Shown one piece after another: positions 8,522 through 17,663 of a DNA stretch of 52,949 nucleotides; position 1 is the stretch's first letter, and each line of letters opens with the position of its first letter. The DNA comes from Oceanospirillaceae bacterium. Lineage in GTDB: Bacteria; Pseudomonadota; Gammaproteobacteria; Pseudomonadales; Balneatricaceae. Position numbers and translations under genes: made by a program. The notes beneath the pieces were generated by a model. It did no database searches. It saw nothing but the letters and a program-made list of their open reading frames with translations, and was not told the DNA's origin. The stretch spans positions 1 to 52,949 of the forward strand of contig JABSQZ010000029.1 of assembly GCA_013215505.1 (NCBI GenBank), read 5' to 3'.

Positions 8522-9208
8522 ATGAAAAATTTTGTAATCACACCGGCAAAACAAGCCACTGCCGTTATTAAAAACAGTAATGACCTGTTTCCAGTACGTC
8601 GGATCTATTGCATAGGCCGTAACTATGCGGATCATGCCATTGAAATGGGACATGATCCGGATCGTGAGCCTCCTTTTTTCTTTCAAAAAAACCCAAACAA
8701 TGTGGATTTTTCCGGTGAATTTAGCTACCCCCCTAAAACTTCTAACGTTCATCATGAAATGGAACTCGTAGTTGCGCTGAAAAGTGGCGGAGTTAACATC
8801 TCCATCGACGATGCCCTCGAGCATGTGTATGGCTATGCGCTGGGCCTCGATATGACACGGCGCGACCTACAGGGCGAGATGAAAAAGATGGGAAGACCCT
8901 GGGAGATTGGTAAATCCTTTGAGCAGTCCGCTCCGATGGGACCAATTATTCCGGTGTCCGAAATTGGTCATCCTGAAGCAGGTATCATTAATTTGACAGT
9001 TAATGGTGAGCTGCGTCAGCAGGGCGACCTGAATCAGATGATCTGGAAGGTTGCGGAAATGATCTCGTACCTGTCTGAATATTACGAGCTGGCCGCCGGC
9101 GATCTGATTATGTCGGGTACCCCGGCTGGTGTAGGCCCGGTCGTTAAGGGTGATGTCATGGTTGGTGCTATCGAAGGGATAGGCGAACTGGTTGTAACTG
9201 TCGTCTAA
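8522..9208 (+). CDS. Fumarylacetoacetate hydrolase family protein, fumarylpyruvate-hydrolase-like
   Basis: 228 residues. The core pattern is very close to the fumarylpyruvate hydrolase (NagK) branch of the FAH superfamily: RIYCIGRNYADHAIEMGHDP near residue 22, the REPPFFFQK substrate loop, metal-binding HHEMELVVAL and GYALGLDMTRRDLQ, RPWEIGKSFEQSAPMGPI, and a C-terminal GDLIMSGTPAGVGPVVKGD. Such enzymes hydrolyse acylpyruvates (fumarylpyruvate to fumarate plus pyruvate) with Mg/Mn. No gentisate dioxygenase or maleylpyruvate isomerase is present, so the substrate may be another acylpyruvate or oxaloacetate-like acid, perhaps derived from the imported solute. The start has a GGAT-type ribosome site just upstream. 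Confidence 0.9.
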   Translation: MKNFVITPAKQATAVIKNSNDLFPVRRIYCIGRNYADHAIEMGHDPDREPPFFFQKNPNNVDFSGEFSYPPKTSNVHHEMELVVALKSGGVNISIDDALEHVYGYALGLDMTRRDLQGEMKKMGRPWEIGKSFEQSAPMGPIIPVSEIGHPEAGIINLTVNGELRQQGDLNQMIWKVAEMISYLSEYYELAAGDLIMSGTPAGVGPVVKGDVMVGAIEGIGELVVTVV

Positions 9209-9229
9209 ACGACCTGGAGTGCGCGGAAC

Positions 9230-10069
9230 ATGTTTGAAACCATAATTGCAGAACCGTTGTTTTTTATAAGCTTCGCTATTGCCTTGCTAGCTACCGGGGC
9301 GATTGCAGGCCTATTGGCGGGGTTGTTGGGGGTCGGCGGCGGGATTGTTATTGTACCAGTGCTGTATTTAATGCTTCCCTTGCTAGGTGTTGACGAGAGT
9401 GTGCTTATGCATGTGGCTGTCGGCACATCGCTGGCTACAATTATCCCCACCTCTATCATGTCCGCTCGCTCCCATCACAAGCGTGGTGGAGTGGATTTTG
9501 AGCTCTTGAAATCCTGGGGGCCGATAATTTTTCTTGGCGTTGTCATTGGCGGCTATTTTGGTACGACGGTGAAGGGGGAAGTATTAACGCTGATCTTCGC
9601 GGTGGTCGCAATTCTGGTCGCAGCCAATATGGCGCTTCGCAAGGAAGGTATAGTGTTAGCCGATGCGTTACCGGTTGGAGCAATTCGACATAGCCTGGCG
9701 TTAGTGGTGGGAATGTTCTCTGTGGTTATGGGGATAGGAGGTGGAACCCTGAGCGTTCCCATTCTTACAGCTTTTAATTATCCAATCCGCCGTGCAGTGG
9801 GAACCGCTTCGGCTATTGGGTTGATCATAGCGCTGCCAGGCTCGGCTACCTTTATTCTCAGTGGTATGGGCCATCCTGATCTGCCACCGGGAAGTCTGGG
9901 CTACGCCAATCTGTTTGGTTTTGCTTTGATCGTCCCAGCTACCATGTTAATGGCACCGGTGGGTGCGAAATTGGCCCACAGCATCAATCCTATCCATCTT
10001 CGCATGGCGTTTGCGTTTTTTCTGCTGCTGACTTCCCTACGTATGTTCTACAGCATCTTATTTGGGTAA
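9230..10069 (+). CDS. TSUP family permease (TauE/SafE)
   Basis: 279 residues, about eight membrane helices in two homologous halves, each with the glycine-rich TSUP signature (GLLAGLLGVGGGIVIVPVL near residue 25; GMFSVVMGIGGGTLSVPIL near 165). TSUP proteins move sulfite, sulfoacetate or other small organic anions across the inner membrane, often as exporters paired with a catabolic pathway. It lies 21 nt after the FAH gene and 64 nt before icd. Here it may export a by-product anion. Direction and substrate cannot be read from sequence. Confidence 0.9.
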   Translation: MFETIIAEPLFFISFAIALLATGAIAGLLAGLLGVGGGIVIVPVLYLMLPLLGVDESVLMHVAVGTSLATIIPTSIMSARSHHKRGGVDFELLKSWGPIIFLGVVIGGYFGTTVKGEVLTLIFAVVAILVAANMALRKEGIVLADALPVGAIRHSLALVVGMFSVVMGIGGGTLSVPILTAFNYPIRRAVGTASAIGLIIALPGSATFILSGMGHPDLPPGSLGYANLFGFALIVPATMLMAPVGAKLAHSINPIHLRMAFAFFLLLTSLRMFYSILFG

Positions 10070-10099
10070 TGCATTCTCATTACTACTGATTCAATATAT

Positions 10100-10115
10100 G
10101 GGCTGCTAGCAGCCC
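10100..10115 (+). promoter_or_regulatory. Perfect 16-bp palindrome in the icd leader
   Basis: GGGCTGCTAGCAGCCC lies 18 nt before the icd start, just ahead of the ribosome site AGGAAG (10124-10129). As RNA it can form a 6-bp stem with a CTAG loop; as DNA it could be an operator. No T-run follows, so it is not a classical terminator. Confidence 0.45.
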
Positions 10116-10133
10116 GAAACTATAGGAAGTTAC

Positions 10134-12362
10134 ATGGCTACCAGTAACCAGACCATCTACTACACGCTCACCGATGAGGCTCCTGCGTTGGCGACGTGCT
10201 CGCTCTTGCCTATTATTAGAACCTTTACTGCCGCTGCTAATATTGATATCAAAATGACCGATCTGTCTCTGGCTGGTAGGGTGCTGGCTGCTTTTCCTGA
10301 ACAACTTTGTGATGAGCAGAAGGTCGACGATGATCTAGCGTTTTTGAGCGATCTCACCCAGGACCCGAATGCCAACATCATCAAATTGCCTAACATAAGT
10401 GCTTCTGTATCGCAGCTGAAAGCCTGTGTCGCTGAACTGCAGTCTCAGGGCTATGCTCTTCCTGACCTGCCAGAAGATGCGCAAAGCGAAGAAGAACTGA
10501 ATGTTAAGGCTCGTTATTCCAAAATTCTAGGTAGCGCGGTAAACCCGGTGTTGCGTGAAGGAAACTCTGATCGCCGCGCACCCCCAGCGGTTAAGCAGTA
10601 TGTGCGTAAGTTTCCGCACTCTCTGGGCAAGTGGAGCAAGGCATCCCGCACCCACGCCGACTACATGGGTGACGGTGACTTCTTCTCCAGTGAGCAATCC
10701 ATCACTTTGCAACAGGCCAGCGACGTCCGTATTGAATTCGTTGATCGGACCGGCAAGGTTGAATTGAAGAAAGAGCTGAGCCTGGAGCAGGGTGAAATTC
10801 TGGACAGCATGCGCATGAGCTGCAAAGCCCTGCGCGAGTTCTTCGAAGAGTCACTGAACGACGCCAAAGAAAATGGTGTTATCTGGTCCCTGCACGTTAA
10901 AGCGACCATGATGAAGGTGTCTCACCCGATCGTATTCGGCCATGCTGTAACGGTATTTTACAAAGAGCTGTTCGATCAATACGCCGAGCTGTTTGATGAG
11001 CTTGGTGTTAACCCGAACAATGGTATCGGCAGCGTTTACGACAAGATCGACAGCCTGCCAGGCACCAAGCGTGAAGAGATCGAAAGAGCAATCCGCGCCT
11101 GCCACGAGCAGCGCCCTGAACTGGCGATGGTTGATTCCGTTAATGGTATCACCAACCTTCACGTACCTTCCGACGTAATTGTCGATGCATCTATGCCGGC
11201 TATGATCCGTAACTCCGGTAAGATGTGGGGGGCGGATGGCAAGCCAAAAGATACTAAGGCGGTTATGCCAGAGAGTACCTACGCCCGTATTTACCAGGAG
11301 ATGATCAATTACTGCAAGACCAACGGAGCGTTTGATCCGACCACTATGGGTAGCGTACCAAACGTTGGCCTGATGGCTAAGAAAGCGCAAGAATACGGTT
11401 CCCACGATAAGACTTTCGAAACGCAAGCCGGCACTATGCGCGTTGTTGCAGCTGACGGTACAGTGCTGATGCAGCACGACGTTGAGCAAGGCGACATCTG
11501 GCGCGCCTGCCAGACTAAAGACGAGGCTGTTCGCGACTGGGTTAAACTGGCCATTACCCGTGCTCGTCAGTCCGACACGCCTGCAGTATTCTGGCTGGAT
11601 CACAAACGTGCTCATGACTCTGAGCTGATCAAGAAAGTTAATACCTACTTGCAGGACCACAATACTGTCGGTTTGGAAATCTACATCAAGACTTACAACC
11701 AAGCGATCCGTTTCAGCATGGACCGTATGCACCATGGTAACAACACTATCTCTGTCACTGGTAACGTATTGCGTGACTACCTGACCGATCTGTTTCCGAT
11801 CATGGAACTGGGTACTTCTGCTAAGATGCTGTCCATTGTTTCGATGATAAAAGGCGGCGGTATGTACGAGACCGGTGCCGGCGGTTCTGCACCTAAGCAC
11901 GTACAGCAGTTTGAAGAAGAGAACCACCTACGTTGGGATTCTCTGGGTGAATTCCTAGCTTTGGCTGTATCTCTGGAAGATATGGGAAACAAGCAGGACA
12001 ACCCACGCGCCGCTATTCTTTCCAAAACGCTGGAGGCAGCTACCGTCAAGCTGCTGGAACATAACAAGTCTCCATCCCGTAAAACCGGCGAGCTGGACAA
12101 CCGTGGCAGCCACTTCTATCTCGGTATGTACTGGGCACAGGAGGTTGCCGCTCAGAGCGAAGATGCCGAACTGTCCGTGATGTTTGCAACAGTTGCAAAA
12201 GAGCTTACTGCTAATGAAGAGAAAATTATTGGTGAGCTGGCAGCCGTTCAAGGTAAACCCGCTGAGCTGGACGGTTACTACCGCCCAAAGCGTTCTACTG
12301 TTAAGAGAATTATGCGCCCGAGCGCTACGCTTAACGCGGTATTAGCCGCCGCTAACCGCTGA
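10134..12362 (+). CDS. icd: NADP-dependent isocitrate dehydrogenase, monomeric type
   Basis: 742 residues, the normal length for the monomeric IDH family. It aligns end to end by eye with the Azotobacter vinelandii enzyme: [20 protein letters not shown] at the N-terminus, the substrate loop [18 protein letters not shown] (about residue 129) with the Ser/Asn/Arg isocitrate contacts, [20 protein letters not shown] (metal and substrate region), [20 protein letters not shown], and [15 protein letters not shown], which lies in the coenzyme region. It converts isocitrate to 2-oxoglutarate with NADPH production in the cytoplasm. Catalytic residues appear intact. Placement right after the importer/FAH/TSUP genes is unusual and suggests coordinated TCA flow, but it may have its own promoter. 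Confidence 0.97.
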   Translation: MATSNQTIYYTLTDEAPALATCSLLPIIRTFTAAANIDIKMTDLSLAGRVLAAFPEQLCDEQKVDDDLAFLSDLTQDPNANIIKLPNISASVSQLKACVAELQSQGYALPDLPEDAQSEEELNVKARYSKILGSAVNPVLREGNSDRRAPPAVKQYVRKFPHSLGKWSKASRTHADYMGDGDFFSSEQSITLQQASDVRIEFVDRTGKVELKKELSLEQGEILDSMRMSCKALREFFEESLNDAKENGVIWSLHVKATMMKVSHPIVFGHAVTVFYKELFDQYAELFDELGVNPNNGIGSVYDKIDSLPGTKREEIERAIRACHEQRPELAMVDSVNGITNLHVPSDVIVDASMPAMIRNSGKMWGADGKPKDTKAVMPESTYARIYQEMINYCKTNGAFDPTTMGSVPNVGLMAKKAQEYGSHDKTFETQAGTMRVVAADGTVLMQHDVEQGDIWRACQTKDEAVRDWVKLAITRARQSDTPAVFWLDHKRAHDSELIKKVNTYLQDHNTVGLEIYIKTYNQAIRFSMDRMHHGNNTISVTGNVLRDYLTDLFPIMELGTSAKMLSIVSMIKGGGMYETGAGGSAPKHVQQFEEENHLRWDSLGEFLALAVSLEDMGNKQDNPRAAILSKTLEAATVKLLEHNKSPSRKTGELDNRGSHFYLGMYWAQEVAAQSEDAELSVMFATVAKELTANEEKIIGELAAVQGKPAELDGYYRPKRSTVKRIMRPSATLNAVLAAANR

Positions 12363-13225
12363 GTCAGCCTTCAAACTTCCTATTTGGGGTGACTTTATTC
12401 AACACCCGGGCAGGTAATCTGCCTGGGGGTACCTGAAATAGTAGCTACAATATTATACCAGCCTAGATCTAATCTTAGTTTCGCAAGGAGCGAACAGTTG
12501 ATATCTCTTCTCAACTATAAGAAATGCGTTATCGCAGACTAGGATCAAAGAATAGGATTTATCTTCTCTTGCGGTCCAAGTTTCTGGGTAACAGGCAAAA
12601 TTCTTTCTCGATGAATCGCTATTTTGCACAGAGTCTAAGCGAGTTGTTGACGTAATAAGTGCTACCGAAGAATGTTGCGGTAGCCTGGTAAACCCTCCCA
12701 GAGTTTTAATCCGGACTCTGGTAGTACAACCCTGAGCTGTTCTCTCAGCTTAGGTATCTCTTGTTAATAATGGCCTGGTACTTGCGGATACATTACAGGC
12801 TTTGTCTGTTTGATTTATCGGTGTTATAGGTTAGCTTGAAATCAAGCCCGCCTATTGCCCTACTATCAACCAATCGCACAATTTGCGTTTGACCTGTTCT
12901 ATCAAGCATAGAGGAGTCATCAATAAATAATTTAGACCTGTGTAAGGTGGGGGACTTTTTGGGGGCCTTTAGTTATGCTGGTGATAGTGTATCTTAATTT
13001 AATCAGTAGGTTATGATGTTTATTCAACTCCCTCCAGGCGTACCACTTTCACAAAATACACATTCCCAATATAACTCTATGTTTTTTTTCACAGACTACT
13101 ACTACATCCACCTGAGCTACAGGCGCAGAGAACGGGATTTTGCTGTGCGGATACCGGAGGAGGCACAATGTGGTCACATTGGTAGCATTTTGCCAATTCA
13201 GTAGCGCATTCTAAGTGAGTGTTAT
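12363..13225. other. Long spacer with a run of inverted repeats downstream of icd
   Basis: No convincing gene. Inverted repeats occur one after another: 12405-12427 (9-bp stem), 12496-12516 (AGTTGA/TCAACT), 12595-12627 (GCAAAAT/ATTTTGC), 12661-12684 (GCTACCG/CGGTAGC), 12698-12721 (CCAGAGT/ACTCTGG) and 12732-12748 (CTGAG/CTCAG). This could be a structured RNA or a decayed repeat element. The rest (12750-13225) shows nothing recognisable except a triplet run near 13093. Confidence 0.4.
12405..12427 (+). terminator. Hairpin just after icd, possible terminator without T-run
   Basis: CCCGGGCAG pairs with CTGCCTGGG (9 bp, one G-T) around a GTAAT loop, 42 nt after the icd stop. No T-tract follows, so Rho-independent termination is doubtful. 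It may protect the mRNA 3' end. Confidence 0.35.
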
Positions 13226-13387
13226 TTACCTGTAGCTAGCCTCAAAACTAATCACTTCAACGCCTTCAAAATTATTAATTCTGAGAAAGTCCTCAACAAA
13301 GTTTATTGGCGTTTGGTTGTTAGGACCTAGCACGATTTTGTTGTTTGGGTTGGTGACTAAGCTTAGTTCATACTTGGTCTTACATTG
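13226..13387 (-). pseudogene. C-terminal remnant of an unknown gene
   Basis: The minus strand holds 53 protein-like codons followed by TAA (13226-13228): QCKTKYELSLVTNPNNKIVL, then GPNNQTPINFVEDFLRINN and FEGVEVISFEASYR. The frame is preceded directly by a TAA (13388-13390) and has no start codon. The composition is that of a real, folded protein end rather than random translation. No family recognised. Most likely the 3' remnant of a gene whose front has been lost or scrambled. Confidence 0.35.
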
Positions 13388-13516
13388 TTAACTATCAGGC
13401 CAAACCTAGCGGTACAATAAGTAAGGGCTGATAATGCATACCACTACGCAAAAGTACGTGCTAACTTCCGCTCATGGCTGATACCGGCCCTAAATGATCT
13501 TAAAATATCCAGCAAA

Positions 13517-13915
13517 CTATCTAAGCGGCTTCAGCTTGAACGCGAACACAGCTATAAACGAACTGATCAAAAAAACTAAGAATGAAGTAACTGTCTTATC
13601 ATACTCACCACAACCGAACAAATACTCCAAAGGCACTAACTCTCCTCTTAAATATGAGTAATAAGAGAAAAACACAATAACCATCACTGCAAAGAGCGTA
13701 AATTTGTTTTTAGTTAAAAATAAGCATACTGACACCGCAATAAAGTGCATCATAATCTGAAGATATATGACTCTAACGAATGTAGAAATTGATGCCGATT
13801 GCACTCCAGTAAAAATATCTTCATGTATATTCAAATATTCGATCAGTATAAATGTGAAGAAGAACATCAACAAATCAATAAGGCAAAGCAACAATGAACT
13901 CTTCACACTAATCAC
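13517..13915 (-). CDS. Small hypothetical membrane protein
   Basis: 132 residues with about four hydrophobic segments (residues ~6-28, 46-66, 72-90 and 110-128) and a positively charged C-terminus (FKLKPLR), a plausible four-helix inner-membrane protein. It is not similar to any family I can name. It lies alone in an AT-rich region between a gene remnant and the MocR gene. The start ATG at 13913-13915 leads directly into the first hydrophobic segment. Function unknown. Confidence 0.6.
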   Translation of the reverse strand: MISVKSSLLLCLIDLLMFFFTFILIEYLNIHEDIFTGVQSASISTFVRVIYLQIMMHFIAVSVCLFLTKNKFTLFAVMVIVFFSYYSYLRGELVPLEYLFGCGEYDKTVTSFLVFLISSFIAVFAFKLKPLR

Positions 13916-14068
13916 CGTTTTTTCACCAAAGCAGCAATTTTCTGGCGGATATCCACCGGGTGTCCGCTGTCCTGACTCAGGACAAGCAGAACAGATAATT
14001 GCAGCCAGTAGCCGCGGGTATTAAAAGCTTAATAGGGGGCTTGTTGTGCCTTTTGCTTTCTCCGTAGA

Positions 14069-15442
14069 TTATATAGCGCCGGGGCTTGAGTAAACTAACA
14101 GACGAATACGCTTTAAAGCATAGCTTAGTTCCTGCTCGGTTTTTGTTGCCATTAGCGAAATGCGCACTGCTGCAGTATGCACTTGATGTTCGGCGCAAAA
14201 GTAGTCGGCGCTGGAAACTAATATTCCCTGCTGCTTTAAGTTCTGGCTAAAGCGTTGACTGTTCCAGGGCTGGGGCAACTTTAACCATAAGTGATAACTA
14301 TTGGCTTGCGCTAAATAATCACAGCCCGTTAGTAGCTTAGCCGCCAGCTTTTGCCGCTGCTGCGCTAACTGGCTTTGCAGTTGCTGTATTTCCAGGGATT
14401 GGCCAGAGTAAATAAGTCGTGATGCCAGTGCTAAAGTCAGTGGTACTGGCATCCAAATGCTGTTTCTGATCTCGGCATCGATGCGCTGTTTAAAGCTGCT
14501 AGGGGAGACTAAGTAACCTATTCTTAAGCCAGGAAACATCGACTTAGATAAGCTGCTTAAATAAAAGCTCTGCTGCGGAGCAAAGTTTGAAATAGGGGGC
14601 AAATCAGGCGATAAAAATCCATAAACGTCATCATCGACCAGCCACAGTGAATATTTTTTAACGATGGCTGCGATAGCTTTTCGTCGCGACTCTGACATCA
14701 CTGCAGTGGTTGGGTTTTGATGCGAGGCGACTACTATCAGCATTTTAAGATGCTGCTGCTGGCATGCCCGTTCCAGCGATTGCGGAATCATTCCCTGTTG
14801 GTCCATTTCTATGCCGACCAGCTTGCGACCCGATTGATTCGCAAGTGAGATGATTCCGGGGTAACAATAGTTTTCTACCCCGATGTAATCGCCATGCTGA
14901 GTCACGCAGTTAATCAGTACCATTAGCCCATGCTGTGCGCCACTGCAGATACTGATGCCGCGGTTTTCAATATTCACCCCCTGCTGAGATAACCAGTCTC
15001 TGGCGGTTTGCTGATCCGTTAAGCTACCGCCATCTGGGTTGTAATCCATTAAATCGGTTAGCGGTTGTTGCTCAGACAATGCTTTGAATTGCTCCGCTAA
15101 CTGGGTTTTGGCCAATGCCACTTGCGGTTTAATGATCGATAAATTAATGCATTGATAATCTTGAGCGCGGATAGCTTGCGGCAGCACTGGGCAGATAGAA
15201 ACAAAACTGCCCTTGCCGACTTTGGCATAAATTAACCCTTGTTGCTCCGCAAGGTTATACACACGAGTCACTGTAGCCAAGGCAATGTCTAAACGTTGCG
15301 CCAGTTGCCGCTGCGGAGGCAGCTGATCACCGGCACGCAGCACACCTTGTTGGATGGATTTTTCTAGCTGCTGGTATAAAGCTTTATAAATCACCGGTTG
15401 TAACCGTTGGAGTCTTTCAAACCCAGCTAACCAAGCCCACAT
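14069..15442 (-). CDS. MocR-type regulator: GntR winged helix fused to PLP aminotransferase-like domain
   Basis: 457 residues. The N-terminal GntR winged helix (about 18-82: LRAGDQLPPQRQLAQRLDIA, ATVTRVYNLAEQQGLIYAKV) is followed by a class I aminotransferase fold with the PLP-binding lysine in YLSSLSKSMFPGLRIGYLVS (about residue 300) and VDDDVYGFL. MocR proteins (PdxR, GabR, TauR, EnuR) use PLP plus an amine or amino acid as effector and usually regulate a divergent gene. Here the divergent gene encodes a DUF711 protein. A perfect 9+9 bp dyad lies between them. Effector unknown. Confidence 0.93.
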   Translation of the reverse strand: MWAWLAGFERLQRLQPVIYKALYQQLEKSIQQGVLRAGDQLPPQRQLAQRLDIALATVTRVYNLAEQQGLIYAKVGKGSFVSICPVLPQAIRAQDYQCINLSIIKPQVALAKTQLAEQFKALSEQQPLTDLMDYNPDGGSLTDQQTARDWLSQQGVNIENRGISICSGAQHGLMVLINCVTQHGDYIGVENYCYPGIISLANQSGRKLVGIEMDQQGMIPQSLERACQQQHLKMLIVVASHQNPTTAVMSESRRKAIAAIVKKYSLWLVDDDVYGFLSPDLPPISNFAPQQSFYLSSLSKSMFPGLRIGYLVSPSSFKQRIDAEIRNSIWMPVPLTLALASRLIYSGQSLEIQQLQSQLAQQRQKLAAKLLTGCDYLAQANSYHLWLKLPQPWNSQRFSQNLKQQGILVSSADYFCAEHQVHTAAVRISLMATKTEQELSYALKRIRLLVYSSPGAI

Positions 15443-15495
15443 GTTCTTTCCTATAACCTGTTTTTAATAGTTGCAGCCTAATGCTTTTTTTGCAT

Positions 15496-15520
15496 TAGTA
15501 CAATGTCGATGATTGTACTA
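15496..15520. promoter_or_regulatory. Perfect inverted repeat operator between MocR and DUF711 genes
   Basis: TAGTACAAT (15496-15504), a 7-nt spacer and ATTGTACTA (15512-15520) form a perfect 9+9 bp dyad, 53 nt upstream of the MocR start and 179 nt upstream of the DUF711 start. Its place in the divergent spacer makes it the prime candidate for MocR binding. Binding is inferred, not shown. Confidence 0.6.
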
Positions 15521-15699
15521 GTTAAACGTTACTGCGGGTTAATTTATCAGTCTAAACAGGCTGTTTCAGATCTGCTTTATTCGTCAAATATTAATAACTC
15601 TGCTTTAATCTTAATTCGATTTATTGGCTAATTTAATAGCTGCAACTTGTATTGATGCCCTCTGGATGAAACATCATCCATTGCATAAGGATTAGAAAA

Positions 15700-16932
15700 T
15701 TGAGTTACAAAAATAAAGATCTTTGCAAAATCAGAACCATCACCACTTTCCTCTGTTTGACTGCCGACAAGGGCAGCTGGAAGCAAGAAATATTAAAAGC
15801 GTCGCAGTTCTGTTCTGGCTTATCCAAAGAGTTTCAAGATCAAGGTTACTGCGTTCAATCGGTTAGAATTGTTACCAACCCTTTTGGTGAGTATCTCAAT
15901 ACTGATAATTTGCTCAGCGCAAAAATCGATTTAAACTACCTCAGTGATTTATTGAATAGCTCTGATATGTCCGGCATTCGCATGCGCTTTGCTATTGGCG
16001 AAGCCAGAACAAAAGCAGAAATTGCGATGCTGCCGGAATTAATCAAAGAATTCGGTGATTTATGCAATGTCTGTGTGAATGTAGATCTTGATGAATTTGC
16101 TGTTTTAGATAACGAGTTGATTCTAGATGCGGCAAAAGCGGTTAATAAAATAAGTACTATTACACCCAGAGGGGAGGGCAACTTTAATTTCACCGTTAAC
16201 TTTAACTGTGATCCACTGATACCCTATTTCCCCGCCAGCTATCACAACTCTGAACTGGGTAATCGTTATGTGATTGGTCTTGAAACCCCAGACTTACTGG
16301 TTGATGCTCTGCAAACTGTTAATCAATCCTTAGATAGCCAAGATCATAATCAGCTATTTAAAGGCTACTACGAGGTGATGCGCACTGCACTGCAACATCA
16401 TGTATCACAGATTAAAAATATCATTGACCAGTCGACGATCGCTATGCCTTTTGCTTTTTCTGGTTTTGATAGCTCCGCCGCACCTTCTAAAAACTGCGCC
16501 AGTATGGTCGAGGTTTATGAGCAAATGGGGGTAGAATATTTTGGTGCCTCAGGTACTGTTGAAGCATCCGCATTGTTAACTAAAGTGTTTAAGTCAATCA
16601 AAGGGGTTGAGCTGGTGGGTTTTTCCGGGTTGATGCTGGCGCTCACCGAAGATACAGGTTTAGCTAAAGGCAGCGTTAATGCAGATTTCGATATTCGATC
16701 GCTATTAACGTACAGTGCGGTCTGCGGCATCGGTTTAGATACAGTACCTATTCCAGGGGATACCCCTATTGAAAAAATAGCAGCACTGATGCGAGATACC
16801 GGCACAATGGCATATCGTTTAAACAAACCATTAACAGTACGGGTATTTCCTGTACCGGGTTTAAACCCCGGGGATATAACAGCATTTGAAAGTGATGATC
16901 TCTGTAACTGTGCTGTATTAGCGGTTCCGTAA
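15700..16932 (+). CDS. DUF711 family protein (UPF0210-like)
   Basis: 410 residues. The DUF711 family pattern is visible: KIRTITTFLC at the N-terminus, SIRMRFAIGEARTKAEIA-like region near 95 (here GIRMRFAIGEA), GFSGLMLALTEDTGLAKG, and the C-terminal SAVCGIGLDTVPIPGDTP (about residue 347). The family has structures but no established reaction; homologues in other bacteria often sit beside ACT-domain proteins. TTG start at 15700 with AAGGA (15687-15691) eight nt upstream; no better ATG exists in that frame. It is divergent from a MocR regulator and followed by a GNAT enzyme, which hints at amino-acid or amine metabolism. Confidence 0.85.
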   Translation: MSYKNKDLCKIRTITTFLCLTADKGSWKQEILKASQFCSGLSKEFQDQGYCVQSVRIVTNPFGEYLNTDNLLSAKIDLNYLSDLLNSSDMSGIRMRFAIGEARTKAEIAMLPELIKEFGDLCNVCVNVDLDEFAVLDNELILDAAKAVNKISTITPRGEGNFNFTVNFNCDPLIPYFPASYHNSELGNRYVIGLETPDLLVDALQTVNQSLDSQDHNQLFKGYYEVMRTALQHHVSQIKNIIDQSTIAMPFAFSGFDSSAAPSKNCASMVEVYEQMGVEYFGASGTVEASALLTKVFKSIKGVELVGFSGLMLALTEDTGLAKGSVNADFDIRSLLTYSAVCGIGLDTVPIPGDTPIEKIAALMRDTGTMAYRLNKPLTVRVFPVPGLNPGDITAFESDDLCNCAVLAVP

Positions 16933-17134
16933 TTCGTTGAGAATTAATTGGCTGTTCCCTATACAGTGGGATATGGCTAGTATATTCGCATCCCATTGGA
17001 TGCGACTTTTGCCCAATATTTAGCACAACTATAAAATATCAGAGGGACAGTAAAGAAGCAGACCAGAATGCGTTATTGCATCTCTCAACTTTTAATAAAT
17101 CAATATCATTCTGTTACAGACTTAAGGATACGCA

Positions 17135-17581
17135 GTGATAAAGTTACGAGAATCTATCGATAGTGAAATTGCATTATTTGTCGAAATGGAGCAATCAACA
17201 GAAGCCGCAGAGTTTATTATTCCATACTCATTAACGCAGCACCTTGATGCACTGCAAAAGCCAGAGATTGTATATCTTTCAATTTTTAGTGATGGCTTAC
17301 TCGCTGGCTTCATTATCTTAGCTGTCGATAATGTTCACAGGAGTGTCGAGTTTCGTCGCATTGTGGTTGCCACTATGGGGCAGGGGATAGGACAATCGGC
17401 AATCCAGGCAATGGAGGCTTACTCTGTGGAAAAACTGGGTTGTGAACGGATCTGGCTGGATGTATTTGCCCATAACAAACGCGGCCAGCATATTTATGAA
17501 AAACTCGGTTATCAGCAATTTAAAACAGCTGAATATCAAGGTGCAGAACTGTTATATTTGGATAAAAAGTTATCCCCTTAA
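17135..17581 (+). CDS. GNAT family N-acetyltransferase
   Basis: 148 residues from a GTG start with AAGGA (17123-17127) upstream. GNAT features: MIKLRESIDSE N-terminus, beta-strand VEFRRIVVATMGQGIGQSAI with the Q/RxxGxG/A acetyl-CoA pyrophosphate loop (GQGIGQ, about residue 87), and the late motif FAHNKRGQHIYEKLGYQQF (about 111-129). It is the RimI/RimJ-like subclass. Located 202 nt after the DUF711 gene on the same strand; it could be the acetylating partner in the MocR-controlled unit. The acceptor is unknown. Confidence 0.9.
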   Translation: MIKLRESIDSEIALFVEMEQSTEAAEFIIPYSLTQHLDALQKPEIVYLSIFSDGLLAGFIILAVDNVHRSVEFRRIVVATMGQGIGQSAIQAMEAYSVEKLGCERIWLDVFAHNKRGQHIYEKLGYQQFKTAEYQGAELLYLDKKLSP

Positions 17582-17590
17582 GTGTTTATT

Positions 17591-17611
17591 GCACCGCCGA
17601 ACATGCGGTGC
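17591..17611. other. Hairpin between convergent genes
   Basis: Perfect 7-bp stem GCACCGC/GCGGTGC with a 7-nt loop, 10 nt after the GNAT stop and about 50 nt from the convergent SDR stop. It lacks a T-run. It may be a transcript 3' end structure. Confidence 0.35.
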
Positions 17612-17663
17612 CCTGGTAATGCAGTACTTATAAACAAGCAGACCTTGGCTAAAGTACTTCAGC

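Noticed and set aside
10851-11927. Long antisense ORF (358 codons) opposite icd
   Set aside because: It is a shadow of the icd reading frame; its composition follows codon positions of the real gene and no motif is visible.
13013-13204. 63-codon ORF containing FFF and YYY runs, considered as an aromatic-amino-acid leader
   Set aside because: No downstream aromatic biosynthesis gene and no convincing attenuator stems.
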